NCBI RefSeq assembly: GCF_023100905.1
Contig: NZ_CP064686.1
Span: 1,674,001-1,738,000, forward strand
DNA length: 64,000 nt
DNA from: Bradyrhizobium sp. 4
GTDB taxonomy: Bacteria > Pseudomonadota > Alphaproteobacteria > Rhizobiales > Xanthobacteraceae
Direction of reading: 5' to 3'
Positions 52,381-62,069 of the stretch are shown one piece after another. The position numbers and the translations under genes were made by a program. Numbering within the stretch: position 1 is the stretch's first letter; every line of letters starts with the position of its first letter. Under the pieces are notes generated by a model, which made no database searches, was not told the DNA's origin, and saw nothing but the letters and a program-made list of their open reading frames with translations.

Positions 52381-52962
52381 ATGCGCTTTCGACGACGAGC
52401 ATTCTGGTGTTTTCTGACCCTCATCATCGGGGGTCCTGTTTTGCTCGAGCAGGCTGCCGCTGCGGCGGGGGAGTTCGGAGTACGCCACCGGATCGATGTC
52501 GTGGTCTCTGCCGAGCCCGACGCGCCGATCTTTCAGCGCCTTCGGGGTGCCAAGGGGGAAGTTTCATTCACAGTGCGCCTGTCGGCGAATTCCAAGGAGA
52601 GCCGCTTCTTCGGAATGCTGCACCCCACATTCTCAGACATTGTTGTTCCCGACGGCGCGGGCAAACCTCTCGTCCCACAAACAAAGCTATGGGAGGAGGA
52701 GGTCTGCCATCAGCGGCGGGGCTTGCCCAAGGTGACGGTCACTCGACTCGCCGGGCATTTCGGCGAGGAGGGGGGGCGTATCGAGATATCCGGCATTAAT
52801 CGCCACATAGGCAATCTGGTGCCACCCGACGAATTAACCCCTGGAATAAAGCTCGATCAGGGGAGTGATAACCTTGGGCTGTTCTATGGCTTCCGGGCGC
52901 AGACCCGGATCAGCCGCTTGAATGTGGATCTGAAGATCTATCCGATCGATTGCTTCCTCTAG
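52381..52962 (+). CDS. Secreted hypothetical protein of the EPS locus
   Basis: 193 residues. Signal peptide (FWCFLTLIIGGPVLLEQAAAAAG), then a beta-rich chain (HRIDVVVSAEPDAPIFQRL, GEVSFTVRLSANSKESRFFG, RISRLNVDLKIYPIDCFL). SD gagggg before the ATG. No known family; placed between the Wza and Wzy genes, so probably periplasmic and part of assembly. Confidence 0.65.
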   Translation: MRFRRRAFWCFLTLIIGGPVLLEQAAAAAGEFGVRHRIDVVVSAEPDAPIFQRLRGAKGEVSFTVRLSANSKESRFFGMLHPTFSDIVVPDGAGKPLVPQTKLWEEEVCHQRRGLPKVTVTRLAGHFGEEGGRIEISGINRHIGNLVPPDELTPGIKLDQGSDNLGLFYGFRAQTRISRLNVDLKIYPIDCFL

Positions 52963-52991
52963 AGCTAGAGCCAAAGGCCGGCTAACCGACG

Positions 52992-54479
52992 ATGCGCTTT
53001 CCGCTTCCCCGTATAAGTTGGTCGTGGAGCTGGCCTGCGACCTTCATCCTGTTCTTCGTCGCTGCCGGCGCGCCGTTCCCGTTCGGCTCGACCAACGACC
53101 TCTCGATCGCGTTCTGGTGCCTGTGTCTGGGCCTCGCCCTGATAGTGGCGCCGACGCGCGACTTGCGCCGACCCCATTTCTGGATGATCGCGGGCATCGG
53201 GCTGATCGTGGCCGGATACGCCTTCGTGCTGCATGAACAGCTGTCCGATCATCCCTGGATCGCGCCGTTCAATCCGATCTGGAAGCAGGCGTCCGACCTC
53301 CTGGGTGTGCCGATTGCGCCGTCGGCGTCCATCGTCAAGAACGAGGCGTTCTTCGCATTGGGCGCGCCGCTCGCCAACATTCTGGCGATCCTCCTCGGCA
53401 TCACCGTCGGTGCCGAGCGTGAGCGCGCCCGACGTCTGCTTTGGGTCATCGCCGTTTCCGGCAGCCTTTACGCGCTTTATGGCGTCGCTTCGTTCCTGAT
53501 CGAGCCCACCATGATCCTGTGGCGGGACAAGACCGCCTATATGGGCAGCGTCACCGGCACCTTCATCAACCGCAACACGGCCGCGGCCTATTTCGGTTCC
53601 TGCGCGGTGATCTGGATGCTCTTGATCCTGGAGGATGTCCGGCGGCGCTTGCCGGAGCGGCACATCGAGTGGAAGCGCGTGTCGCGCGACGTGGCCGAGA
53701 TCGCGCCGCGCCAGATCCTGCCGCATCTCGGAGCGCTTCTGATTTGCCTGATGGCGATGTTCATGACCGGCTCGCGCGCCGGCGTCAGCCTGTCGCTGCT
53801 CGCGATGATCGCCTCGTTCACCGTGTTCCTGCGCAAGGACCTGCCGCCGCGGACCGGAATCTGGATCTCGCTCGGCTCCGGCGTGGTGGTGGCGCTCGGC
53901 CTGATGCAGCTACTCGGCGGCCGCGTTTCCAGCCGGTTCGACAGCCAGGGCTTGGTCGACGAAGGCCGCATCGAGGCCTGGAAGTCCACGCTGAAGATCA
54001 TCGCCGACAATCCCTGGTTCGGGACCGGCATGGGCACCTTCCAATGGGCCTTCCCGCCCTACCGCAGCCCCAACATCTCGATTCGCGGAATCTGGGATAT
54101 CGCCCATTCCACGCCGCTGGAGCTTGCCTCCGACGTCGGCATCCCCATGGCGCTTTTGGTGGCGGCCGCATGGGCGGTCATGTTCGTCATTCTGGGCCGC
54201 GGCGTGTTCGCCCGGCGGCGGGACGCCATCATCCCGCTGGCGGCGGCGGCGACCGCGAGCCTGTCGCTGCTGCATTCCTGCCTGGACTTCACGCTCCAGA
54301 TCCCCGGCTATTCCATTCCGTTCTTTGCGCTTTTCGGCGCCGGCCTGGCGCAATCGTTCCGCTCGAGCGAGCCGGCGCGGGCGCAAGGCGAGGCGATCGC
54401 CGCACCGGACGAGCAGGGCCGCCGGACGGAGCCTGCGCGAGGCCTGCGCCGCGCCCGCGAGCTTCACAAAAGTGTCTAG
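52992..54479 (+). CDS. O-antigen ligase/polymerase family protein (Wzy-like)
   Basis: 495 residues with about 11 helices and the Wzy_C signature: the large periplasmic loop carries GSVTGTFINRNTAAAYFGSC and later ADNPWFGTGMGTFQWAF with YRSPN; the final helices are at ~385-455. Joins repeating units of the polysaccharide at the periplasmic face, or ligates the chain. C-terminus charged (about 40 residues). 29 bases after the previous gene, so co-transcribed. Confidence 0.88.
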   Translation: MRFPLPRISWSWSWPATFILFFVAAGAPFPFGSTNDLSIAFWCLCLGLALIVAPTRDLRRPHFWMIAGIGLIVAGYAFVLHEQLSDHPWIAPFNPIWKQASDLLGVPIAPSASIVKNEAFFALGAPLANILAILLGITVGAERERARRLLWVIAVSGSLYALYGVASFLIEPTMILWRDKTAYMGSVTGTFINRNTAAAYFGSCAVIWMLLILEDVRRRLPERHIEWKRVSRDVAEIAPRQILPHLGALLICLMAMFMTGSRAGVSLSLLAMIASFTVFLRKDLPPRTGIWISLGSGVVVALGLMQLLGGRVSSRFDSQGLVDEGRIEAWKSTLKIIADNPWFGTGMGTFQWAFPPYRSPNISIRGIWDIAHSTPLELASDVGIPMALLVAAAWAVMFVILGRGVFARRRDAIIPLAAAATASLSLLHSCLDFTLQIPGYSIPFFALFGAGLAQSFRSSEPARAQGEAIAAPDEQGRRTEPARGLRRARELHKSV

Positions 54480-54616
54480 TTTTGAAGCAGTTGCGCCGTT
54501 TACGAAGTCTTTAGAATAAGTGGACAGCAGTTTGCTCTTCCGCTAGGTTCCGGCACTACACAGCCATTTGCCCGGGCCGAGACGTAAAGTGGGCAGCCGT
54601 TTTTTGGAGGTTTATT

Positions 54617-55240
54617 ATGAGCGTTATCAAGATTGCGCTTCGCATGGCTGCGGCCGCGGCCCTTGCCGCGACGATTTCGAGCGCCGCAAGCGCCGCCGTC
54701 TATCCGCCGGCCCGCCAGCTGCCGGCCACGGTCATTTCCGAGTTCAAGGCCGCCCCCAACAGCCTGTTGCAGCAATATCCGACCGGCGGCCCGCAGCTGA
54801 TCTCGCGCGTGCGCGATCTCGGCGCTTCCGATCCGACCACGCTCCCGGGCTTGACCGCGCTTCTGAAGGATCCCGCGACCACCAAGGACCAGATGCGCGC
54901 GATCGTCGGCGGCCTCGCCCAAGTGGCCCGCATGGCCGCGCAGGCCGACCAAGCCTATGCGAATGAGATCCAGGCCGCGATCGCCAACACCGGTAATGCC
55001 GACGTGATCGCCGCCTACCAAGCCGCGACCGGCGACGTCGCGATCGCCGCGACCGGCGGCGGCGCGGGCGGCGGTGGCTCCGGCGCAGGCGGGCCGACCG
55101 GTAATCCCGGCAACACCGGTGGAGCGAATAACGGTGCTCCCAGTTTCGGCGGTTTGCACTATGCGACGACTGTCAGCCCGAACGCTACCGCCGGCGTGGG
55201 CGGAACCACCAACGCCGCCAATCGCATCAGCACGCGCTGA
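54617..55240 (+). CDS. Secreted Gly-rich protein of the EPS locus
   Basis: 207 residues. Signal peptide (ALRMAAAAALAATISSAASA), then a helical middle (LLQQYPTGGPQLISRVRDL, MRAIVGGLAQVARMAAQADQA) and a Gly/Ala/Asn/Thr-rich C-terminal third (GGGAGGGGSGAGGPTGN, NNGAPSFGGLH). SD ggaggt 7 bases before the ATG. No known domain. It sits between the Wzy and Wzc genes and may be a structural or chaperone element of the exported polymer. Confidence 0.75.
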   Translation: MSVIKIALRMAAAAALAATISSAASAAVYPPARQLPATVISEFKAAPNSLLQQYPTGGPQLISRVRDLGASDPTTLPGLTALLKDPATTKDQMRAIVGGLAQVARMAAQADQAYANEIQAAIANTGNADVIAAYQAATGDVAIAATGGGAGGGGSGAGGPTGNPGNTGGANNGAPSFGGLHYATTVSPNATAGVGGTTNAANRISTR

Positions 55241-55252
55241 CCGTAATTGCCC

Positions 55253-55326
55253 GGAGGCTGTAAGCCTCCTGGCTGCCTTATTCGCGATCTAGTTAAAGCG
55301 GCGCTTCATCGCGCCGTTTTGCGTTT
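55253..55326 (+). terminator. Two hairpins after the Gly-rich protein gene
   Basis: Hairpin 1: ggaggct-gta-agcctcc (55253-55269), perfect. Hairpin 2: cggcgc-ttcatc-gcgccg (55299-55316) followed by ttttgcgttt, a likely Rho-independent terminator. They separate the Gly-rich gene from the Wzc gene (280-base gap), so Wzc may have its own promoter. Confidence 0.8.
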
Positions 55327-55520
55327 CACCCGTTAAGCCTTCGTGCAAAATGTCGGGCGAGACCCGCTTGGCGCTGCATCGCGCGCGTTCATTTGCAGGC
55401 GGGTTGTGTTAGTGTTGCGAGCAACGCGGGCTTTGGCATCCGGTTTGCTCCGGATGCAACCAGGCTTTGGCCAACATTGATTCCAAGAACACAGATCGAT
55501 CCATTTTCAGGAATTGCTAG

Positions 55521-57776
55521 ATGTTGCAGGTGAACAAGCCGACCTCGGAAATCAACCGACAGGCCCTCGAGATCGATAGCTCTCCCTTGCAAGGCTTGCC
55601 TGCCTACCTCGACATCGTTCGACGGCAGTTTCCAACGATGCTAGCGATTACGTCCGCATGCGTGATCCTTGCGTTGTTGTATCTTTTCACGGCTACTCCG
55701 AGATTTACGTCGATGACCTCGATGGTTATCGACACGCGCAAAGTGCAGTTGTTTCAACAACAGTCTGTACTTGGAGACATCGCGATTGACTCTGCGACGG
55801 TCCAAACCCAGCTCGAAATACTTAAATCGGAAAACATTGGTCTGGCGGTAATACGTGATCTCCGCTTGGTTGATGATCCTGAGTTCACCGGCGCCGGCTT
55901 CTTCGGTCGACTGTTCAATTCGATACCAGGGCTCTCCTCGACAGCGACGCCCGAATCCGAATTTACTCGGACGAGAAAGGCGCTGCTGTACTTCGAGACC
56001 AACCTCGACATTAAGCGGCTTGGGCAAACGTACGTGATGCAAATTGCGTTCACTTCCCGTGATCCGGTCAAGGCTGGCCGCATCGCAAACGCTGTTGCAG
56101 ACGCTTATATCGTTGACCAGCTTGAGGCGAAATATCAGGCGACACGGCGCGCCAGCATCTGGTTGCAAGATCGGATCAAGGAATTGCGCACTCAGGCCTC
56201 CACGGCTCAGAAGGCTGTAGTGGATTTCAAGACCGCCAACAACATTGTTGATACCGGAGGTCGGCTGATAAATGAACAGCAGCTCATGGAGGTCAACAGT
56301 CAGCTAGTGATGGCTCACGCGGCAACTGCTGAGGCTAGAGCCCGGCTCGATCGCCTCAACGATATTCTCAAACAAGAGATCCCCGACGCTAACGTTGCCG
56401 ACGCGCTGAAGAACGAAACCATAGTCAAACTGCGTGCGCAGTACGTCGATCTAGCCTCGAAGGAATCGATCTGGTCGACGAAGTATGGTTCGGATCACCT
56501 CGCTGCCGTGAACGTCCGCAGGCAGATGGCTGAAATTAAGAAGAACATCACGGACGAGCTGAAGCGCATTCAGGAATCCTACAAGAGCGATCACGATATT
56601 GCTGTCACTCGTGAAGAGAGCATCAAAACCAGTCTAAACAATGCCATCTCGGAGTCGCAACTTACGAGCAGGGCGCAGATCGAGCTCCGTGAGCTGGAAA
56701 GCAACGCTCAGTCCTATCAGGCGATGTACGATAGTTTCCTGCAGCGCTACATGGAATCGGTGCAGCAACAGTCGTTCCCGATCACCGAGGCGCGGGTGAT
56801 CAGCGCGGCGACGACCCCTCTCGGCAAAAGCTACCCTAAGAGCCCGATTGTGCTTCTTTTGGCCCTGTTGGGAGGGATGTTCATTAGTGTTGGTGCGGCT
56901 GTAGCAAGGGAATTCGCTGACCGAGTGTTCAGGACTACCGCGCAGGTCGAGAACGTGCTTGGAGCAAATTGCATCGCAATACTCCCTATACTGGGTAGCC
57001 ATGCAGGGGCCGCTAGCTTCCGCAATCCTTTCAGAAATATCATCAGCGCCGAGACTCCGCAGCCTGACATGCTGCGGTATGTTGTTGATCACCCGCTATC
57101 AAGGTTTTCCGAGGCGATACGCTCGGTCAAGGTTGCAGTCGACCTGAACTCGATCGTGCGCGAAAATCGCGTGTTAGCAGTAACCTCCACCCTTCCCAAC
57201 GAAGGTAAGAGCACGGTATCGACGAATCTTGCCAAGCTTATGGCGCACAGCGGAATGCGCGTCATATTGGTCGATGCGGACCTCCGGAATCCGTCGCTTT
57301 CGCGAGCCCTTCTACCGGAAAGTAAGATAGGGCTGGTCGATCTCATTGGGCAGAAGGCCCGGCTTGAAGATGCCGTGAGTATCGATTCCGCGACTCAATT
57401 GTCGATCCTCCCGGCCGGATCGACATCCAAACTGCTTCACACCAACGAAGTTCTTGCTTCGAAGGCAATGTATGAGCTCATGAGCCTTCTGCGCTCCAAG
57501 TTCGACTATGTTGTCGTAGACTTGCCGCCGATGGCGCCCGTCGTTGATGTGCGAGTCACTTCTCCTTTCATTGACTCCTACGTCTTTGTTGTCGAATGGG
57601 GTAAAACAAAGATCGACGTGGTCCAGCACAATTTGCGCAATGCCCCAGAGATCCAGGAGAAGCTTCTGGGTGTGGTGTTGAACAAGGCTGACACAAAGTT
57701 GCTGGCTCGCTATGAGTCTTACCATGGGCGCTACTACTATCAGAAGTATTACGCTCGCTACGGATACGTAGAGTAG
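55521..57776 (+). CDS. Polysaccharide co-polymerase/BY-kinase (Wzc-type)
   Basis: 751 residues. Wzz domain at the N-terminus (TM1 at ~39-55), a long coiled-coil region at ~190-420 (QLEAKYQATRRASIWLQDRI; DELKRIQESYKSDHDIAVTR), GNVR motif region, TM2 at ~440-460, then the cytoplasmic tyrosine kinase with Walker A (LPNEGKSTVSTNLAKLM), Walker A' (VILVDADLRNPSL) and Walker B (YVVVDLPP). The last ~20 residues hold nine tyrosines, the autophosphorylation cluster. Controls chain length and export together with the Wza pore. Less GC-biased codon use than the metabolic regions. Confidence 0.95.
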   Translation: MLQVNKPTSEINRQALEIDSSPLQGLPAYLDIVRRQFPTMLAITSACVILALLYLFTATPRFTSMTSMVIDTRKVQLFQQQSVLGDIAIDSATVQTQLEILKSENIGLAVIRDLRLVDDPEFTGAGFFGRLFNSIPGLSSTATPESEFTRTRKALLYFETNLDIKRLGQTYVMQIAFTSRDPVKAGRIANAVADAYIVDQLEAKYQATRRASIWLQDRIKELRTQASTAQKAVVDFKTANNIVDTGGRLINEQQLMEVNSQLVMAHAATAEARARLDRLNDILKQEIPDANVADALKNETIVKLRAQYVDLASKESIWSTKYGSDHLAAVNVRRQMAEIKKNITDELKRIQESYKSDHDIAVTREESIKTSLNNAISESQLTSRAQIELRELESNAQSYQAMYDSFLQRYMESVQQQSFPITEARVISAATTPLGKSYPKSPIVLLLALLGGMFISVGAAVAREFADRVFRTTAQVENVLGANCIAILPILGSHAGAASFRNPFRNIISAETPQPDMLRYVVDHPLSRFSEAIRSVKVAVDLNSIVRENRVLAVTSTLPNEGKSTVSTNLAKLMAHSGMRVILVDADLRNPSLSRALLPESKIGLVDLIGQKARLEDAVSIDSATQLSILPAGSTSKLLHTNEVLASKAMYELMSLLRSKFDYVVVDLPPMAPVVDVRVTSPFIDSYVFVVEWGKTKIDVVQHNLRNAPEIQEKLLGVVLNKADTKLLARYESYHGRYYYQKYYARYGYVE

Positions 57777-57800
57777 GGGAGGCGTTGCCTTCGCATTGTC

Positions 57801-58547
57801 ATGGGCACGTTTGGACGTCTGTTGCTGGTTTGTTTTGGCGCGTCTGCCGCACTCTGGTCTTGGCTAACCATCCCGACGTTTAGCTCGATTGCGCCGGTCA
57901 AGGATATAGCCCCCCTCTTTGCCTCAAATTACCGATTCCGAATCGATACCTTGGCTCGATTGGCATCGCAGCTCGAGGACGCGGCTCATTCAATCGTTCT
58001 GCATCCGGACGTCCCTCGTGCAGAGGCCGTTATCGGTCTTCGACTCGCCGAAGAGACGTTGAGGCGCGGCAGCATGGACGACGTTGACGGCACGTTCGCC
58101 GCAGTCGAAAATAACGTGAGATCATCGCTGAGTTCCACCCCTGCTGACTCATTTCTCTGGACGGCCCTCTACTCGGTTCGGACGGCACGCTATGGCTTTG
58201 ATGAACGGGATATCATCTTTCTTCGCCGCTCCTATATTGCTGGGCCGCATGAGGGGTGGATCTCGCTAGGACGAAACCGCTTGGCACTTGCCATCTTTCA
58301 AACACTGGATTCTGACATGCAGCGAAACGTCGTGGCGGAGTTCTCTGAGATGGCCGACAGTGGCTTTGTCGAGGAAGCTTTGGACAATCTCAAGGGGATG
58401 GGCTGGGCGCATCGCGACCTGCTGTTGGCAAGTCTTGCATCCGTCGATGTTGGGGCGAAGGAGGAGTTTGCGCGACGCCTAGTCAGCGAGGGGCTGGACG
58501 CTCAAGTACCTGGCGTTCAGATCGACGAAAGGTCGTGGCGGCGATGA
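57801..58547 (+). CDS. Membrane-anchored hypothetical protein of the EPS locus
   Basis: 248 residues. N-terminal transmembrane helix (FGRLLLVCFGASAALWSWL), then a helical domain that could be TPR-like (LFASNYRFRIDTLARLASQ, AEAVIGLRLAEETLRRG, FLWTALYSVRTARYGF). Pattern-matched to the protein encoded at 46098. It follows the Wzc gene by 24 bases; ATG at 57801, with a TTG at 57786 closer to the SD. Likely a periplasmic accessory of the exporter. Confidence 0.7.
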   Translation: MGTFGRLLLVCFGASAALWSWLTIPTFSSIAPVKDIAPLFASNYRFRIDTLARLASQLEDAAHSIVLHPDVPRAEAVIGLRLAEETLRRGSMDDVDGTFAAVENNVRSSLSSTPADSFLWTALYSVRTARYGFDERDIIFLRRSYIAGPHEGWISLGRNRLALAIFQTLDSDMQRNVVAEFSEMADSGFVEEALDNLKGMGWAHRDLLLASLASVDVGAKEEFARRLVSEGLDAQVPGVQIDERSWRR

Positions 58548-58945
58548 ACTGGCTCCTCAGACACCTGGCTACGGCCTATATTCGTATTGGCATTGCTCTC
58601 GCCTGTACGCTGCTTCCAGCCGAAATCGCAGCACAAACCACAGGACCTCGTATAACAATGCAAGGTCCGGCGGAGAATTCCGGTTCCGCCGTCATTCGCA
58701 ATGCAGCGGGTAAGCCGTGTTTGGACATCGAAGCCGCGGCCCGTGCGCACACAATCGACCGCGACGTGCTCGATCACGTGGTCAGTGTGAAGAACAACTG
58801 TCCGCGGAGCATCAAGGTGAAGATCTGCTATTTAAATTCAGATTCGTGCAATGCACTGGACGTCCAGGCATACAAGAGAGTCGATACGATCCTGGGGACC
58901 ATGCGAAAGGTTTCGAATTTTAGGTACACCATCACCCAAAAATAG
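58544..58945 (+). CDS. Secreted cysteine-containing protein of the EPS locus
   Basis: 133 residues. Signal peptide (HLATAYIRIGIALACTLLPAEIAAQ), then a compact domain with four cysteines in the mature chain (GKPCLDIEAAARAH, VKNNCPRSIKVKICYLNSDSC). The pattern suggests two disulfides. Start ATG at 58544 overlaps the previous stop (ATGA), so it is translated together with the 57801 gene. No family name known. Confidence 0.7.
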   Translation: MNWLLRHLATAYIRIGIALACTLLPAEIAAQTTGPRITMQGPAENSGSAVIRNAAGKPCLDIEAAARAHTIDRDVLDHVVSVKNNCPRSIKVKICYLNSDSCNALDVQAYKRVDTILGTMRKVSNFRYTITQK

Positions 58946-58990
58946 ACACGTTCTCTGGCGGCTTTGTGGTCTGCTGGACCACCGTTGCAG

Positions 58991-59362
58991 TTACTGGATG
59001 AGTACGTGCACCACGATCACGGACTTGCCTCGAACGCGCAGGTTCTCGCCTACGACCTCTAATTTGAATGTATCAGTGCCCGCGCGCACCGGCGCACGAT
59101 AGCGGAAAGACGGGCCCGATATGGTCAAGCTGCCAGCTCGCGGGGGCTCCGCAACGCTCACCTCGTGTAGTAGCATCGTCCGCGCGCGAAGACCCTGCAC
59201 ACATTCGGCATCTGAGTTCACGACAAAGCTCCAATACACCGTGTCAGAGGCTAGCTGAAAGACATTCTCGGGGTGGTAGACGCAAGTCGCTGCGCAAAGC
59301 TGCGCGGTGCCGACGATGGTCGCGAAGGCGATAGCAACAGACCGAATGCTTCGGCAGGTCAT
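58991..59362 (-). CDS. Hypothetical secreted beta-rich protein
   Basis: 123 residues. Signal peptide (SIRSVAIAFATIVGTAQLCAA), then FQLASDTVYWSFVVNSDAEC, an immunoglobulin-like strand pattern and SGPSFRYRAPVRAGTDTFKLEVVG, which reads like a cadherin/BIg-type beta-sandwich. Downstream of the 59470 gene on the same strand (107-base gap). ATG at 59362; the frame is open to 59428. Confidence 0.6.
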   Translation of the reverse strand: MTCRSIRSVAIAFATIVGTAQLCAATCVYHPENVFQLASDTVYWSFVVNSDAECVQGLRARTMLLHEVSVAEPPRAGSLTISGPSFRYRAPVRAGTDTFKLEVVGENLRVRGKSVIVVHVLIQ

Positions 59363-59469
59363 TAAGCTTCTCCACTCACACATACTACCGAGCAACAGCG
59401 GTAGGCGACCTTCCGCAAGCTTACGCACGAAAAGTCGCTCGCCACCAATGACGTGACAAGTGATTGGAA

Positions 59470-60939
59470 TTACTCAGTTTGGCATCTTGAGATTGTGTCC
59501 GGATAGATCAATGATTCCGGCGCTGCCTCGAGGCGTCCACCGCTGGGAAAGCGATTGCCCGCCACCACGCTGTCGACCACCGCGCGATCCAGGACGATAA
59601 GAGGGACGTTAGCATTCGTCGGCACATCAACAAGGTTGTCGACCAATACGGCGCACCGCACTGTGCGCCACCGGGAAAAGGATTCGAGCAGGATCACGCG
59701 TCCACTTGTGGGGAGAGGCCCCCGGAATCGGTTGCCAACCACCTTATTGCCATCTCCTGCATGGATGCGCACGACAAATGGCTGATGCGCCGCGTCGCTC
59801 CAAGTGAAGTCGTTGTCCTTGATGGTGGTCTGCCTCGCACCTTCGGCATGGACGACAATGCCACCACCCAAATTGTCGTCAAAAGTGTTGTGGACGATGC
59901 GGTTACCGGAAATATCCGCTGTACCCTTGACGATCTGTATTGCGAAACGGGGACCGGCGCGGAAGGTGTTGCCTTCGATAAGAGTATTCGTGACCCGCTC
60001 CCATGATACCGTTTCACCATTGAGCACCTTGATACGATTGGGCTCGAGGTCTAACTCGGCCGATTCATAGACGGCCGGAGCGAATTTTGGATGCTCGTCA
60101 GGGCGGGTGCAGCGTCGGTCAGGTCCGGCAGGTGGAGTGCAGACGATGCCCGCCTGATTTCTCTCGAACAGGTTGTGGCGGAGCACGTTTCGGTCACCGT
60201 GGGATATCATCATTCCGTTGCGCAGATTTCCGCGCACCACGCTTTTCTCAATGATATTTCCGGCAGCCAGCGGCCGTGACTCCGGCGCGGCGCCGTTCGG
60301 CCAACCGAGCTTGCCGTTCCCTATATCCCGAGCGCCGGGATAGACCAGATTGGCCCCAAGGTAGATCCCGTCGCCATCGAAGTCCTCGACTCGCACCTCG
60401 CTGACGATCCAGTTTTTGCCTCCGAGGATGGCTATGCCGTGCATCGCACCCGAGAGCGGCATGGGGCCGCCGGCGTTCTGCTCGCGACTATTGCCACGCA
60501 GAAACAGATGCGCAATCCGCACGCCTTCAACGGATGCAACTGTGGCCATGTCCTTCGGCACAAACATATGGCCCGGCCGGATCGGCGAGCGCGACTCGGC
60601 CCCGGTCTTCGCGAGGGGTTGCGCTCGTAGCAATAGCTGTGAAGTCTCGCCGTCGCCCTCAATATCAACATGAGAGGGGAGCTCGATTGAGCCCACGAGG
60701 TAGCGTCCCGCTGGAATCCGGACTGTTCCCGAGACTTCGCTCGCTCTATCCACGGCGGTTTGAATGGCTGCTGTGTCGTCAGTTGTGCCGTCAGCGCGGG
60801 CACCGAATGTGCGTACGTTGAAGACTGGTCGATCGGTAGGCGCGTTTGCTTCGGAACGCGCCGGGCCAATCAAACCCAAGTTGACGAATGCAAGGACAAC
60901 AACGAGTTGTCGTGGTCCAATGTTGAGCAAACAGCTCAT
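59470..60939 (-). CDS. Right-handed beta-helix protein (pectate-lyase-3 type)
   Basis: 489 residues, signal peptide at the N-terminus (LVVVLAFVNLGLIGPARSEA). Pectate_lyase_3 start: VFNVRTFGARADGTTDDTAAIQTAVD, then repeated beta-helix turns (NIIEKSVVRGNLRNGMMISHGDRNVLRHNLFERNQ, TNTLIEGNTFRAGPRFAIQI, TTIKDNDFTWSD). Either a polysaccharide lyase/depolymerase or an epimerase of the EPS locus; catalytic residues cannot be named from sequence. Overlaps the acyltransferase gene by ATGA. Confidence 0.85.
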   Translation of the reverse strand: MSCLLNIGPRQLVVVLAFVNLGLIGPARSEANAPTDRPVFNVRTFGARADGTTDDTAAIQTAVDRASEVSGTVRIPAGRYLVGSIELPSHVDIEGDGETSQLLLRAQPLAKTGAESRSPIRPGHMFVPKDMATVASVEGVRIAHLFLRGNSREQNAGGPMPLSGAMHGIAILGGKNWIVSEVRVEDFDGDGIYLGANLVYPGARDIGNGKLGWPNGAAPESRPLAAGNIIEKSVVRGNLRNGMMISHGDRNVLRHNLFERNQAGIVCTPPAGPDRRCTRPDEHPKFAPAVYESAELDLEPNRIKVLNGETVSWERVTNTLIEGNTFRAGPRFAIQIVKGTADISGNRIVHNTFDDNLGGGIVVHAEGARQTTIKDNDFTWSDAAHQPFVVRIHAGDGNKVVGNRFRGPLPTSGRVILLESFSRWRTVRCAVLVDNLVDVPTNANVPLIVLDRAVVDSVVAGNRFPSGGRLEAAPESLIYPDTISRCQTE

Positions 60940-62069
60940 GTGCTCCTACTCCGGACACCTGCACTCGCCGGCTGGACGGGAGACCTGACGCGTTGCGGCA
61001 AGAACTTGAGAAGCGGTTTTTCGATCCCAAGATGGAAGACTAAGCCTGCTGCGGTCGCCAGAATTGCAACGGCGACGAAGGCAGCTGCATCTTCAAACGT
61101 TGAATTCGGGTGCATCCGACAAATGACCTTAGAGGTTAAAACCACGATAGGGTAATGAACCAGATAGATTGAATACGAGGCGTCGCCAAGAATCAGCGCT
61201 ATCGATGGCGCGCGCAACTCCCGCTGGCGCTCGATCGTCGCCGCTGCTCCGATGATCAATGCCGCGCCTGCGCCATATGTCCAAATTGACACGATGTTTT
61301 TGCTGTATTGCCCCAGTGCGAGGGCGATCCATGTCGCGAAGAAGATGAGGAAGCCGATGAGTAGCAGCCAAACGGGGGACACGAAAGCGCCTCGCCGATA
61401 GAGGATAGCTGCAACGATGCCGAAACCAAAGAGCAAGTTGTAACCGGAGAAGAGCCGGTCAATCGGCTCCGGAATCGTAAAGATCAACCCTGTCGCAATG
61501 GCTGAGAGAAGAGCCACAGCGATAAGCCATGTCGCTTGAGGCGCGGCGAGAGCGCAAGCAAACACGAGATAGAACAAGACCTCATGGCGCAGGGTCCATT
61601 CGACGGGAAGAAGCGATGGGCCGTGCCACGGCAAAATAAGAAAATCCTTTAGCGTGGTCCAGGGAAGCTCGGCCATTGGAATACGCTCCTGCGGCAAAAT
61701 GGCAAACAACAGAAGCTGCGTGATCAGTACGACCCAGAGGGTCGGATAGAGACGCCGAAATCGCTTCCATAGGAACGGAAGTACTACGTCCTGCCGGCCG
61801 AAATCATCACCATGAGCCGTGACCATGACGAATCCGCTGAGAGCAAAGAAATAGAAAACGCCTGAGTCGCCCGAACGAAAGATCGGGAAAATCTCGCGGC
61901 CAATATACTTATCGAGCCCGAGCGTTACCTCTGTGTGATACAGGACGACCGCGATGGCGGCGAATGCTCGGCCAATCTGTAGTGTCTCGATTGAGGCTCT
62001 TGATTTCGAGGTCAGGATCATTTCCTTCCGAGCTTGCAGCTCTCGCTCTGGCACCGCGGCATCGGTCAA
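60936..62069 (-). CDS. Acyltransferase-3 family membrane protein
   Basis: 377 residues with about 10 helices and the OafA/NodX-like acyltransferase-3 pattern: LQIGRAFAAIAVVLYHTEV (catalytic His), FFALSGFVMV, FLWKRFRRLYPTLWVV and, near the end, LGDASYSIYLVHYPIVV. Transfers acetyl or a related group onto the polysaccharide. In a four-gene minus-strand operon with overlapping starts and stops. Confidence 0.9.
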   Translation of the reverse strand: MTDAAVPERELQARKEMILTSKSRASIETLQIGRAFAAIAVVLYHTEVTLGLDKYIGREIFPIFRSGDSGVFYFFALSGFVMVTAHGDDFGRQDVVLPFLWKRFRRLYPTLWVVLITQLLLFAILPQERIPMAELPWTTLKDFLILPWHGPSLLPVEWTLRHEVLFYLVFACALAAPQATWLIAVALLSAIATGLIFTIPEPIDRLFSGYNLLFGFGIVAAILYRRGAFVSPVWLLLIGFLIFFATWIALALGQYSKNIVSIWTYGAGAALIIGAAATIERQRELRAPSIALILGDASYSIYLVHYPIVVLTSKVICRMHPNSTFEDAAAFVAVAILATAAGLVFHLGIEKPLLKFLPQRVRSPVQPASAGVRSRST

